Shown here: positions 25,115 to 32,944 of the stretch, in pieces
Position numbering within the stretch: position 1 is the first letter of the stretch
How the letters are laid out: each line of letters begins with the position of its first letter
Assembly (NCBI RefSeq): GCF_002863585.1
Contig: NZ_PGUY01000042.1
Coordinates: 1-52,506, forward strand
Reading direction: 5' to 3'
DNA: 52,506 nucleotides
DNA from: Peribacillus deserti
Lineage (GTDB): Bacteria > Bacillota > Bacilli > Bacillales > DSM-1321
Made by a program: the position numbers and the translations under genes
Notes under the pieces: model-generated
What the model was told of the DNA's origin: nothing
Database searches by the model: none
Seen by the model: only the letters and a program-made list of their open reading frames with translations

Positions 25115-25444
25115 ATGAGAAAATCAGAGCTGCTAAAAGGAATAACGGAAATGGTGATACTTACTTTTTTATCTGTAGAGGATATGTACGGCTATGAATT
25201 AACAGAAAAAATAGAGAAAGAGAGTGAAGGATATCTTAAAATGAAAGAAGGGACTCTTTATCCTGCTTTAAAGAAATTAGAAGCCAAAGGAATGATTGAA
25301 AGCTACTGGGAGGAGTCAAGGGAAGGTCCCCGAAGAAAGTATTACTCTCTCACTGATGAAGGTATTCAAGAACTAAACAATCAGAAGAAAGAATGGAGCT
25401 ATTTCCAAAGCGTGTTGATCAAGCTGATGTTCTACAGCGGCTAA
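25115..25444 (+). CDS. PadR-family transcriptional regulator
   Basis: 109 residues. The winged-helix domain ELLKGITEMVILTFLSVEDMYGYELTEKIEKESEGYLKMKEGTLYPALKKLEAKGMIESYWEE is standard PadR, followed by GPRRKYYSLTDEG, the wing. The short C-terminal helix (subfamily 2 size) serves for dimerisation. ATG 25115 has AGGAGGG 6 nt upstream. PadR genes usually sit beside a target membrane gene, but none is adjacent here. Its promoter carries dyads suggesting self-control. Confidence 0.92.
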   Translation: MRKSELLKGITEMVILTFLSVEDMYGYELTEKIEKESEGYLKMKEGTLYPALKKLEAKGMIESYWEESREGPRRKYYSLTDEGIQELNNQKKEWSYFQSVLIKLMFYSG

Positions 25445-25536
25445 AACAAGCGTATTCGTGCACCGTTTTAGAAGTGCGCGTTTTTTCTGAAAAACAGCAA
25501 AAACCTGCAAGCGTCCACAGTGGACTTATTCGTGTA

Positions 25537-25591
25537 TAAAACAGCAAAAAGACGAACTTGGTGCTCGGGCTCCTCTTTTTGCTGTTTTTAT
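25537..25591 (+). terminator. Long hairpin terminator after padR
   Basis: AAAACAGCAAAAAGA pairs with TCTTTTTGCTGTTTT across a 23-nt interior, followed by TTATC. It can work in both directions, and so also for the nucleotidyltransferase gene. Confidence 0.7.
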
Positions 25592-25656
25592 CAGTTTTCA
25601 ATATAGGAATTAATTATTATAACAACTCAGGAACCTCATGAATTTCTTCAGCTGCT

Positions 25657-26367
25657 TTATCCATTTTTCCCCAGCGAAAAACCTGCAAAAAGTCTGCCTC
25701 CATATGGTTCCAAACTTTTGTCAGTAAGGGATATGATCCCACTCTTTTTACCAGTTCGATAGTATTCTTCAAAAGCTGCAAAAAATCTGCTGGCAAGTTC
25801 TCTATCAAAGTTCCGAAGAGCTTTATAAATCCATTTGGAACTTCCGGACCATTGTCCATTGATGCGCAAGATAAATTCATGCAGCAATTCTGAGAGGGAG
25901 CCTGCGATGAAAATCTCTTCTTCACGACTCTTTGCACCAATAAAATCAAGCAGAACATCGGTTAACATATACCGCTTAATTTCAATCGTTTGAGAATCCC
26001 AAAGCTTGGGTCCTTGCGCCAGCAGCGTTTGGGCTTCTTCTTTGATTTTCGGAATGGATGGGCTGTTCTTTATGATCACTCCTTCTGCAACCATTTTTGG
26101 CAGTGATGGCCGTCCGCGGTCACAATCGCTGGAAAAATACTTTTTATAGGAAGAACTTGTATGTACAAATGCTTCTACCATCCATCCTTCCTCATAAAAG
26201 GACTCTCTATATTCCTTGTGAAGAGATGGCATATAAATAAATAAATCCAGGTCAGAAGTTGACGTTGTTTCGCCACGTACAACGCTTCCCGCAAGAAGGG
26301 CAGCCTCACAGCGGGGAAAGTGGGAATTTACGAAAGAGGCAGCTGCAAGTATAGGATCACTTCTCAT
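25657..26367 (-). CDS. Nucleotidyltransferase-like protein
   Basis: 236 residues from ATG 26367, with AAAGGAC upstream. ALLAGSVVRGETTSTSDLDLFIYM is the pol-beta-type nucleotidyltransferase motif GS-x-x-R-G and D-x-D. The rest is helical, ending LEPYGGRLFAGFSLGK, as in a Bacillus family of uncharacterised nucleotidyltransferases. It could modify a small molecule or be a regulator. The frame is open upstream into yneR, but the ribosome binding site decides the start. Confidence 0.8.
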   Translation of the reverse strand: MRSDPILAAASFVNSHFPRCEAALLAGSVVRGETTSTSDLDLFIYMPSLHKEYRESFYEEGWMVEAFVHTSSSYKKYFSSDCDRGRPSLPKMVAEGVIIKNSPSIPKIKEEAQTLLAQGPKLWDSQTIEIKRYMLTDVLLDFIGAKSREEEIFIAGSLSELLHEFILRINGQWSGSSKWIYKALRNFDRELASRFFAAFEEYYRTGKKSGIISLTDKSLEPYGGRLFAGFSLGKNG

Positions 26368-26389
26368 GCGCTCAGGTCCTTTCTGCAAA

Positions 26390-26427
26390 AAAAAATTCAG
26401 GCGATGTACACCGCCTGAATATATTAT
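26390..26427 (-). terminator. Terminator of yneR
   Basis: ATTCAGGCGG-TGTACAT-CGCCTGAAT on the minus strand, followed by TTTTTTTT, just after the yneR stop and before the nucleotidyltransferase gene. Confidence 0.85.
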
Positions 26428-26440
26428 AGTAGAATAAGGG

Positions 26441-26731
26441 TTAATTGCCATATGATATTTCTGGCTCTTCAAACTTCTCATTAAAGTTAATAACTAAATC
26501 TTTATTATCAAAGTACCATAAGTCACTTTCTTCTACAAAAAATGTAATACCATTTTTTACGGCAGAAACACCTAGATTAACAGGTCCTTCAAGGCTGATT
26601 CCAAGAGAAAATCCGCTTTGGACGGTGCTGCATCCACCATAACGTGCCAAAAAGCGGACAAAATCTCCTTCTTTCAATTCCATTTCTTCGCTGTACCATT
26701 TTGCGGCTTCATCGCTGATCTTAATTTGCAC
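26441..26731 (-). CDS. yneR: HesB/IscA-fold protein YneR
   Basis: 96 residues. It starts at GTG 26731 after GGAAGGAG. ISDEAAKWYSEEMELKEGDFVRFLARYGGCS and the VEESDLWYFDNKDLVINF end match YneR. It has the A-type iron-sulfur carrier fold, but only the first of the usual three cysteines (YGGCS) is present, so a role as a Fe-S carrier is doubtful. Position in the yneP-Q-R-S order is conserved. Confidence 0.88.
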   Translation of the reverse strand: MQIKISDEAAKWYSEEMELKEGDFVRFLARYGGCSTVQSGFSLGISLEGPVNLGVSAVKNGITFFVEESDLWYFDNKDLVINFNEKFEEPEISYGN

Positions 26732-26822
26732 AATAAAAAACTCCTTCCAGAAAATCCTTAAATCTTAGTATAGTGTATACAGAGAGAAATATCGAATACA
26801 CCGACTTGGGGAGGTTCTTATT

Positions 26823-27329
26823 TTGAAACTGATCTATACCATCTGTTTTATCAGAAGGCTGAAACATCATGAACAGGAAGTACTGATGTTGTTCCGTTCA
26901 AAAGCTCCGAATCAGTATAAATGGAATGGTGTCGGCGGTAAAATTGAGCCGCACGAAAGTCCTTATTCTTCCATTGAAAGGGAAATTTATGAGGAGACAG
27001 GACTGCGTCCAGTAAACCTGAGGTTTGGAGGCATTGTCACCTGGAACCATACAGGAGGGATGTACCTGTTTACAGCTGATGACCCAGGAGGGAGTTTGGT
27101 GGAATCAGAGGAAGGTTCTTTGGAGTGGAAACCTATAAACTTGCTGAAACATTCTGATGATGTGGTACCAAATATTACGTTTTTTATCGATCGTTTATTG
27201 GCCGGGCATCCTCCTTGTGAATATTCTTGCACATATGATAAGGAAGGGAAGCTGCTGGAGGTACAGGAAAGAGCGTTGCCTAATCCGGTAATTACGAGTG
27301 TATTTCAGCTGCCGTATACTCAGACATAA
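26823..27329 (+). CDS. Nudix hydrolase (8-oxo-dGTPase-like)
   Basis: 168 residues. The Nudix box is complete: GGKIEPHESPYSSIEREIYEETGL (G-x5-E-x7-REIYEETGL) near residues 38-62, preceded by KAPNQYKWNGVGG. It should hydrolyse a nucleoside diphosphate derivative, perhaps an oxidised nucleotide. The start is TTG at 26823, with GGGGAGG 7-9 nt upstream. Convergent with capA. Confidence 0.9.
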   Translation: MKLIYTICFIRRLKHHEQEVLMLFRSKAPNQYKWNGVGGKIEPHESPYSSIEREIYEETGLRPVNLRFGGIVTWNHTGGMYLFTADDPGGSLVESEEGSLEWKPINLLKHSDDVVPNITFFIDRLLAGHPPCEYSCTYDKEGKLLEVQERALPNPVITSVFQLPYTQT

Positions 27330-27371
27330 GCACCTAAAACTTGTATATTCACTGAAGAGAATTAAACAGAA

Positions 27372-27410
27372 AAATAGCTGAAGCAGCATATTACACTGCT
27401 TCAGCTATTT
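27372..27410. terminator. Bidirectional terminator between the Nudix gene and capA
   Basis: AAATAGCTGAAGCAG-CATATTACA-CTGCTTCAGCTATTT, a 15-bp perfect stem. Its right arm includes the capA stop codon, so the hairpin begins inside the capA reading frame. Confidence 0.8.
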
Positions 27411-28553
27411 TGCCCATTGCGACATATGTGCCATGGTTTCTGTATAAGATTCCGGCTTTTTCACCAGCCCCATTTTATCGGCCTGAGCCAGTGGAAGAAC
27501 ACGGAAGTTTTCTCTATCTTCACTGGTTACATAAGTGGGGATAAAGCTGAAGCTGTCAATCGCAACCTGTTTTGTCTTGTTACTCACTTTTTTAGTCACT
27601 TTAACTATTAAGATGCCGCCGATATCTTTATAGTCTCTAATCTGTCCTGATAAAAAATTTCCTAGAGAATAGATGACAAGGGCCTGCTTTCCATTAGTCT
27701 TAATCCATTGAATGGGCTGCAGGACATGAGGATGGTGCCCAATGATGACATCGGCTCCTGCGCCGGCCATCATGTGTGCCCATTCTTTTTGTTCAGGTGA
27801 AGGCAGGCGTTCGTATTCGTTTCCCCAATGGGTGCTTACGACCACGACATCGGCATATTTCTCTGCATTTTTTATATCTTGTATAACGGTATTAATGTTA
27901 AACATATTTACCATATATGGCTTGTCTTCAGGAAGGACATTTCCGTTTAAGCCATATGTATAAGCGAGGAAAGCAAAAGAAATCCCGTTCCGGGTAAGAA
28001 TCCGGAGTGTATCGCTGTCTTCAAGATCCTTATATGCGCCGGTATATGGAAGTTTCAGTTTATTGTAGTAGCTGATGGCACTCAGCAGGGCTTTTTCTCC
28101 GTGATCCATAGAATGGTTATTTGCTATAGTTACCATGTCCACCCCGGCCTCTTTTAAGGTATCTCCAACTTCATAGGGACTATTAAAGGAAGGATATGAG
28201 GAAAGTCCTATTTGTTTTCCTCCAATCATAGATTCCTGATTTGCCACCAGCAGATCCGGATTTTTCAAATAAGGCATGACAGGCTTAAACATTTTATCAA
28301 AATCATAGGTTCCATGGTTATATGCATCCTTATACACCGCATCATGGATTAGAACATCCCCAATAGCACCAAGGGTTGCGCTTGTTTGATAAGTTTTTGA
28401 TTCCAATGAGCTGCCACGGGTGTTGAGGTTCGCAATGTGTCCATTGCTGAAAGCCGGCCTGCTGCTTTTCTTGTCCATATATATAAATGAAGAAGTGATC
28501 ACCGCAATAAGGAATATACATACTATAGAACCTGTTATATAGATTTTTCTCAT
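27405..28553 (-). CDS. CapA-family protein (poly-gamma-glutamate/capsule type)
   Basis: 382 residues. An N-terminal membrane anchor (YITGSIVCIFLIAVITSSFIYM) is followed by an external metallophosphatase-like domain. IGDVLIHDAVYKDA carries the first metal Asp, TIANNHSMDHG the second motif, STHWGNEY a third, and IIGHHPHVLQPIQW the HxPH motif. PgsA/CapA of bacilli is part of the poly-gamma-glutamate export complex, but no pgsB or pgsC is nearby, so this is probably a stand-alone CapA-like enzyme. ATG 28553 has AGGAG upstream. Confidence 0.88.
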   Translation of the reverse strand: MRKIYITGSIVCIFLIAVITSSFIYMDKKSSRPAFSNGHIANLNTRGSSLESKTYQTSATLGAIGDVLIHDAVYKDAYNHGTYDFDKMFKPVMPYLKNPDLLVANQESMIGGKQIGLSSYPSFNSPYEVGDTLKEAGVDMVTIANNHSMDHGEKALLSAISYYNKLKLPYTGAYKDLEDSDTLRILTRNGISFAFLAYTYGLNGNVLPEDKPYMVNMFNINTVIQDIKNAEKYADVVVVSTHWGNEYERLPSPEQKEWAHMMAGAGADVIIGHHPHVLQPIQWIKTNGKQALVIYSLGNFLSGQIRDYKDIGGILIVKVTKKVSNKTKQVAIDSFSFIPTYVTSEDRENFRVLPLAQADKMGLVKKPESYTETMAHMSQWAK

Positions 28554-28623
28554 CCAGGACTCCTATTTTTAGATTCATTTATATAATAATATATGGAAAC
28601 GAGTCAGGATTATAGCTTTTTTT

Positions 28624-28903
28624 AAAAGGCTGTTTTCGAAAACTTTGTTGTTATTGAACAAAGGGTTGAGTGGAACGTGAGGATGCTCGCTTTCCGCGGG
28701 GGCGGACGCCCGAGCCTCCTCGGCTTCGCCTGTGTGGTCTCACCTGATTGGCTTATGACTCGAGGGTCTAAAGCCTTGGAGCCGGACAATATCCGCTGCT
28801 CCCGCAGGAGTCTCGCACCTTACGTTCCAATCAACCTGTTTAACAATAGGGCAGGTTCAGAGAACTATTAAAAAACAACAATCTTTTGGGAAAGAGCCTT
28901 TTT
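28624..28903 (+). repeat. Mosaic repeat family A, compact complete copy (A3, ~280 bp)
   Basis: Both ends are clear: AAAAGGCTGTTTTCGAAAAC at the left, and ATCTTTTGGGAAAGAGCCTT at the right, imperfect inverted copies of one another. The middle shares the CTTTCCGCGGGGGCGG and GATTGGCTTATGACTCGAGG modules with the other copies. It lies upstream of capA and of the next membrane protein gene. Confidence 0.8.
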
Positions 28904-28985
28904 AAAAAGATGAAGGTAATTTTGCTTTTTAATTCGTTGTGGAAATGACGGATCCCAGCTATCTTTTGTTCGAGAAGGGAGTGGA

Positions 28986-29264
28986 ATGATGACTAGACTT
29001 TCTGCCGGTTTTTGGGTATCACTTCTTTGCTTCATAGCCTTTCAATGGTCGGCATTGCCTGTTCTGGCTTATATTACGGATCGGGCGGAGCATGTAGTCA
29101 CGGGGGCTTTGTTCATAGCAGGAGTCCTATATCCCATATATTTTATTGGCACTCTCGTTTATTTACATAAAATCAAGAAGGCAGCATATGAGGACTTGAT
29201 GGCAGCAGCCTTATTTCTTCTGATCCCTCTATTTTTGTATTTTCCTATTTTTGAATTACTGTGA
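28986..29264 (+). CDS. Small three-segment membrane protein, unknown
   Basis: 92 residues with three membrane segments (FWVSLLCFIAFQWSALPVLAY, GALFIAGVLYPIYFIGTLVYL and MAAALFLLIPLFLYFPIF). ATG 28986 has GGGAG upstream, and a second ATG follows directly. No recognised family. Convergent with plsY. Confidence 0.6.
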   Translation: MMTRLSAGFWVSLLCFIAFQWSALPVLAYITDRAEHVVTGALFIAGVLYPIYFIGTLVYLHKIKKAAYEDLMAAALFLLIPLFLYFPIFELL

Positions 29265-29292
29265 GAATCAGTGTTGGAATGCAGATCATATT

Positions 29293-29328
29293 AAAAAACA
29301 GATAGAAATTAATCTATCTGTTTTTTTG
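29293..29328. terminator. Terminator shared by the membrane protein gene and plsY
   Basis: AAAAAACAGATAG-AAATTAAT-CTATCTGTTTTTTT. The plsY stop codon lies in the loop and its last codons in the right arm, so it can serve both directions. Confidence 0.85.
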
Positions 29329-29905
29329 ACAGCCATTTTATTTTGGGCTCTGTTCCGTTTTTTATCCTGACGAGATTTGCTCTGTGTCTGTAGACAATAA
29401 AAATCGTCAGTACCGAAATAACGATAATGAGCGGTACATCTCGGATGATGATGGTATAAATCAAGGCAAACACAGCCGTTAAAATGGATGAGAGCGAGAC
29501 GTACTTTGTTATGTATAAGCATATAAAAAAGACCAGCAGAACCATTATAAACATTAGGGGAACATAGCCAAGAACCAATCCTCCTGAAGTGGCGACAGCT
29601 TTTCCTCCTTTAAATCCTGCAAACACAGGGTACATATGTCCTAAAACAGCAAATACTCCTGCCAGCAGAGGGTGAATATCGACACCCAGCATGACAGGGA
29701 GAACCGTAGCGAGCGTACCTTTCAGAATATCCATCATGGTCACAATCATCCCTGCTTTTTTACCCAGGGTGCGGAATGTATTAGTTCCACCGAGGTTTCC
29801 GCTGCCGTGCTCACGTATATCCGTTTTATAGAAGACTTTCCCAATAATGAGCCCAGAAGGAATAGAGCCGATCAGGTAAGCCAGTATTAAAACAACTATT
29901 GTCAT
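29309..29905 (-). CDS. plsY: Glycerol-3-phosphate acyltransferase PlsY
   Basis: Transfers an acyl group from acyl-phosphate to glycerol-3-phosphate, the first step of phospholipid synthesis. 198 residues with about five membrane segments. The three PlsY motifs are present: [37 protein letters not shown] and [15 protein letters not shown]. In B. subtilis this is yneS, in the same neighbourhood upstream of parEC. ATG 29905 has AAAGGG upstream. Confidence 0.96.
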   Translation of the reverse strand: MTIVVLILAYLIGSIPSGLIIGKVFYKTDIREHGSGNLGGTNTFRTLGKKAGMIVTMMDILKGTLATVLPVMLGVDIHPLLAGVFAVLGHMYPVFAGFKGGKAVATSGGLVLGYVPLMFIMVLLVFFICLYITKYVSLSSILTAVFALIYTIIIRDVPLIIVISVLTIFIVYRHRANLVRIKNGTEPKIKWLSKKQID

Positions 29906-30126
29906 ATCTTCTAGCCCTTTCTAGCATAATGTTTTATTATTTTACCATGAGTTTGCTAAAAATCCATTACTTGTTGCTAGAATATTATTTTTTTGTTCCG
30001 TCAAAAACCTGCGCCCACGCTGCAAAATTAACCGAAACGAGAGTCAGCAATAGTTAAAAAGGGTATAATAACCATGAACATGATGTATGTGACAATGGAC
30101 AAATTTCTTTTAAGGGGATGGGAAAG

Positions 30127-30543
30127 ATGAGCATTGAAAATCCATCGCGGGAAGAGATCGGCAAAATATTAAAGAAGGCTAAACGCATAGCCGTTGTTGG
30201 ACTGTCGGAAAATCCTGAAAAGACTTCTTATATGGTTTCTGAAGCGATGCAGAGAGCCGGCTACGACATTATACCGGTGAACCCGACTGCCACATCAAAA
30301 ATTTTAGGGGTTGACCCTGTAAAGTCTTTGAAAGAAATTGAAGGGCATGTTGATATAGTGAATGTTTTCAGGCGGTCCGAGTATCTGCCGGGGGTGGCAA
30401 AGGAATTTGCAGAGATAGAGGCTGATGTTTTCTGGGCTCAGCTTGGTCTTTATCATCAGGAAGCATACGATTTTCTAAAGGAAAAAGGGTATACCGTCAT
30501 CATGGACCGCTGTATCAAAGTGGAGCATGCAATAACAAGATAA
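30127..30543 (+). CDS. yneT: CoA-binding protein YneT
   Basis: 138 residues from ATG 30127, 9 nt after AAGGGG. An ATG at 30118 is too close to that site. It has a Rossmann-type CoA-binding domain: KRIAVVGLSENPEKTSYMVSEAMQRAGYDIIPVNPT, then VDPVKSLKEI, DIVNVFRRSEYLP and VIMDRCIKVEH. It binds CoA or related nucleotides, and its physiological role is not known. It comes between plsY and parE as in B. subtilis. Confidence 0.9.
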   Translation: MSIENPSREEIGKILKKAKRIAVVGLSENPEKTSYMVSEAMQRAGYDIIPVNPTATSKILGVDPVKSLKEIEGHVDIVNVFRRSEYLPGVAKEFAEIEADVFWAQLGLYHQEAYDFLKEKGYTVIMDRCIKVEHAITR

Positions 30544-30557
30544 AACGGTTGACCTGA

Positions 30558-30584
30558 GGGAGCAGATGTTACTGCTCCCTTTTG
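30558..30584 (+). terminator. Terminator of yneT
   Basis: GGGAGCAG-ATGTTA-CTGCTCCC followed by TTTTGTT. Confidence 0.85.
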
Positions 30585-30845
30585 TTATGGATAAAAAAAG
30601 TGATATACTTAGCGAGGCAAAGGTAAGACTACCGAATATAATCCGTAATAAAGAGAAAAACTTTAACTTGAAAAAATTGGAGAAACCATCTTACAATCAT
30701 GAGAGAATTAAGGGCGACAGAAGCGGCTGCGAAAAGTGTCATTTTAAAACGCTTATTTGCCAAATGCTAAATAACCGCTAAAATGAATGTGAGATGCCAG
30801 CAGAGTAAATGGAACTTCTGGCAGGATATAGCTAGAAACAAAATG
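30585..30845. other. Intergenic stretch upstream of the parE promoter
   Basis: A 260-bp stretch. A short open frame here (to 30781) starts inside the yneT terminator and has no ribosome binding site, so I do not count it as a gene. Nothing else is evident. Confidence 0.5.
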
Positions 30846-30859
30846 CGAACATTTGTTCT
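30846..30859 (+). promoter_or_regulatory. LexA (DinR) box of parEC
   Basis: CGAACATTTGTTCT matches the Bacillus SOS box CGAAC-N4-GTTYG at 12 of 14 positions and overlaps the -35 of the parE promoter. parEC belongs to the LexA regulon in B. subtilis as far as I recall, so SOS control fits. Confidence 0.75.
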
Positions 30860-30881
30860 TTTTCGGAATTTGTTTTATAAT
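30853..30881 (+). promoter_or_regulatory. Promoter of parEC
   Basis: TTGTTC (30853-30858), 17 bp, TATAAT (30876-30881). The -35 lies inside the LexA box, so LexA binding would block RNA polymerase. Confidence 0.65.
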
Positions 30882-30968
30882 TAAAGAACAACACACAATA
30901 TCCATTATATAAAGACAAGGATCATTGTGATTCAGAACGGCTTCGTGAGTTTAGAAAGGGGATTTTCA

Positions 30969-32942
30969 GTGTCAAGAAATGCTAAGCAAATTGAATATAA
31001 TGATGATGCGATCCAAGTACTGGAGGGTCTTGAAGCAGTCAGAAAAAGGCCCGGTATGTATATTGGCAGTACGGATACGAGAGGACTTCATCATTTAGTC
31101 TATGAAATTGTAGATAATTCCGTGGACGAAGCGCTGGCTGGCTACGGAAATCATATAATCGTAAAAATACACAAAGACAACAGCATCTCTGTAGAAGATA
31201 AAGGCAGAGGGATGCCGGTAGGAATGCATAAGCTGGGCAGACCGACCCCAGAGGTCATTCTGACTGTCCTCCACGCCGGAGGAAAGTTCGGACAGGGCGG
31301 CTATAAGACGAGCGGAGGGCTCCACGGTGTAGGAGCTTCTGTTGTAAATGCTCTTTCAGAATGGCTGCTTGTAACAATTAAAAGGGACGGTTTTGTCTAT
31401 CAGCAGCGTTTTGTAAATGGCGGAAAGCCGGAGACAACCCTTGAAAAAATCGGAAAGACCAATCAAACGGGCACAACGATTTTCTTTAAGCCTGATCCAT
31501 CCATCTTCTCAGTTACCACCTATAATTATGAAACCTTATGCGAACGTCTGAGAGAATCTGCCTTTCTTTTAAAAGGGATGAAAATAGAATTAATTGATGA
31601 CCGGGACCGCCTTCGGGAAGTCTTTCATTATGAAACAGGAATCCAAGCCTTCGTAGAGTATTTGAACGAAGAAAAAGATACTCTGCACAAGGTTGTCAGC
31701 TTAGAAGGAGAACAGAACAATATTGAAGTGGATTTTGCTTTCCAGTTCAATGACGGATATTCAGAAAATATTCTCAGCTTTGTTAATAATGTCCGGACAA
31801 AGGACGGCGGCACCCATGAAGTGGGAGCCAAGACAGCCATGACCCGTGTATTCAACGAATACGCACGAAAAACAGGGCTGTTAAAGGAAAAAGATAAAAA
31901 CCTGGAAGGCTCGGATATACGCGAGGGGCTTTCTGCAGTTGTCTCTGTCCGCATTCCTGAGGAATTGCTGCAGTTTGAAGGACAGACAAAAAGCAAATTG
32001 GGTACGAGCGAAGCACGTTCAAGTGTTGATGCAATGGTTTCTGAACATCTGGCTTACTTTCTTGCCGAGAATCCAGACATCAGCTCTTTATTAATTAAAA
32101 AGTCCATCAAAGCTTATCAGGCCCGCGAAGCAGCCAGGAAAGCACGAGAAGAAGCACGGGGCGGGAAAAAACGAAAGAAAAATGAGGCCATCCTGTCCGG
32201 GAAATTGACTCCCGCACAGTCCCGGAATCCTCAAAGAAACGAAATATATCTGGTTGAGGGAGATTCTGCAGGCGGTTCGGCCAAACAGGGCCGTGACAGA
32301 AGGTTCCAGGCTGTCCTGCCGCTTAGGGGAAAGGTTATCAACACAGAAAAAGCAAAGCTGCAGGATATATTTAAAAACGAAGAAATCAATACGATCATCC
32401 ACGCAATCGGCGGGGGGGTTGGGCCCGAATTCAGCATAGAGGATATAAACTACGATAAAATCGTCATCATGACCGACGCTGATACGGATGGAGCTCATAT
32501 ACAGGTATTGCTGTTAACTTTCTTCTACCGTTATATGAAACCTTTAATTGAAGCCGGTAAGATTTATATCGCTCTTCCGCCTCTTTATAAAGTGTCCAAG
32601 GGATCCGGCAAAAAAGAAGTAGTGGAATATGCATGGAGCGACGAAGAGCTTCAGGGAGCCATGAAAAAGGTCGGTAAGGGATATATGATCCAGCGCTATA
32701 AGGGCCTCGGCGAAATGAATGCAGACCAGCTATGGGAAACCACAATGAATCCGGAATCCAGGACGCTGATCCGCGTAAGGATTGACGACATAGCACGGGC
32801 AGAAAGACGTGTGACAACCCTGATGGGCGATAAGGTTGAACCGCGCCGGAAATGGATTGAATCCAACGTGGCTTTCAGCCTCGAAGATGAAACAAACATA
32901 CTTGAAAACGAAAATATCCATGTTGAAGAGGAGGTCCAATAA
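30969..32942 (+). CDS. parE: DNA topoisomerase IV subunit B (ParE)
   Basis: ATPase subunit of topoisomerase IV, which separates linked daughter chromosomes. 657 residues from GTG 30969, after AAAGGGGAT. This start aligns with the known B. subtilis N-terminus, and an earlier GTG at 30927 is less likely. GHKL ATPase motifs: EIVDNSVDEALAG, DKGRGMP and GGLHGVGASVVNALS. The TOPRIM part has EGDSAGGSAKQGRDRR and DADTDGAHI, followed by QRYKGLGEMN. parC starts 2 bp after its stop, and parC's ribosome binding site (GAGGAGG) is in the last parE codons. Confidence 0.97.
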   Translation: MSRNAKQIEYNDDAIQVLEGLEAVRKRPGMYIGSTDTRGLHHLVYEIVDNSVDEALAGYGNHIIVKIHKDNSISVEDKGRGMPVGMHKLGRPTPEVILTVLHAGGKFGQGGYKTSGGLHGVGASVVNALSEWLLVTIKRDGFVYQQRFVNGGKPETTLEKIGKTNQTGTTIFFKPDPSIFSVTTYNYETLCERLRESAFLLKGMKIELIDDRDRLREVFHYETGIQAFVEYLNEEKDTLHKVVSLEGEQNNIEVDFAFQFNDGYSENILSFVNNVRTKDGGTHEVGAKTAMTRVFNEYARKTGLLKEKDKNLEGSDIREGLSAVVSVRIPEELLQFEGQTKSKLGTSEARSSVDAMVSEHLAYFLAENPDISSLLIKKSIKAYQAREAARKAREEARGGKKRKKNEAILSGKLTPAQSRNPQRNEIYLVEGDSAGGSAKQGRDRRFQAVLPLRGKVINTEKAKLQDIFKNEEINTIIHAIGGGVGPEFSIEDINYDKIVIMTDADTDGAHIQVLLLTFFYRYMKPLIEAGKIYIALPPLYKVSKGSGKKEVVEYAWSDEELQGAMKKVGKGYMIQRYKGLGEMNADQLWETTMNPESRTLIRVRIDDIARAERRVTTLMGDKVEPRRKWIESNVAFSLEDETNILENENIHVEEEVQ

Positions 32943-32944
32943 TT

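Noticed and set aside
25617-25958. 113-codon ORF overlapping the nucleotidyltransferase gene
   Set aside because: It lies in another frame of the same strand, while the annotated frame carries the GS-x-x-R-G and DxD motifs and the expected C-terminus.
27405-28553. Calling this gene pgsA of a poly-gamma-glutamate operon
   Set aside because: The CapA fold is clear, but no pgsB, pgsC or pgsE homologues are beside it.
28677-28871. 64-codon ORF upstream of the small membrane protein
   Set aside because: It lies fully within repeat copy A3; chance open frame in GC-rich modules.
30566-30781. 71-codon ORF between yneT and parE
   Set aside because: The start is inside the yneT terminator, there is no ribosome binding site, and the product is not recognisable.
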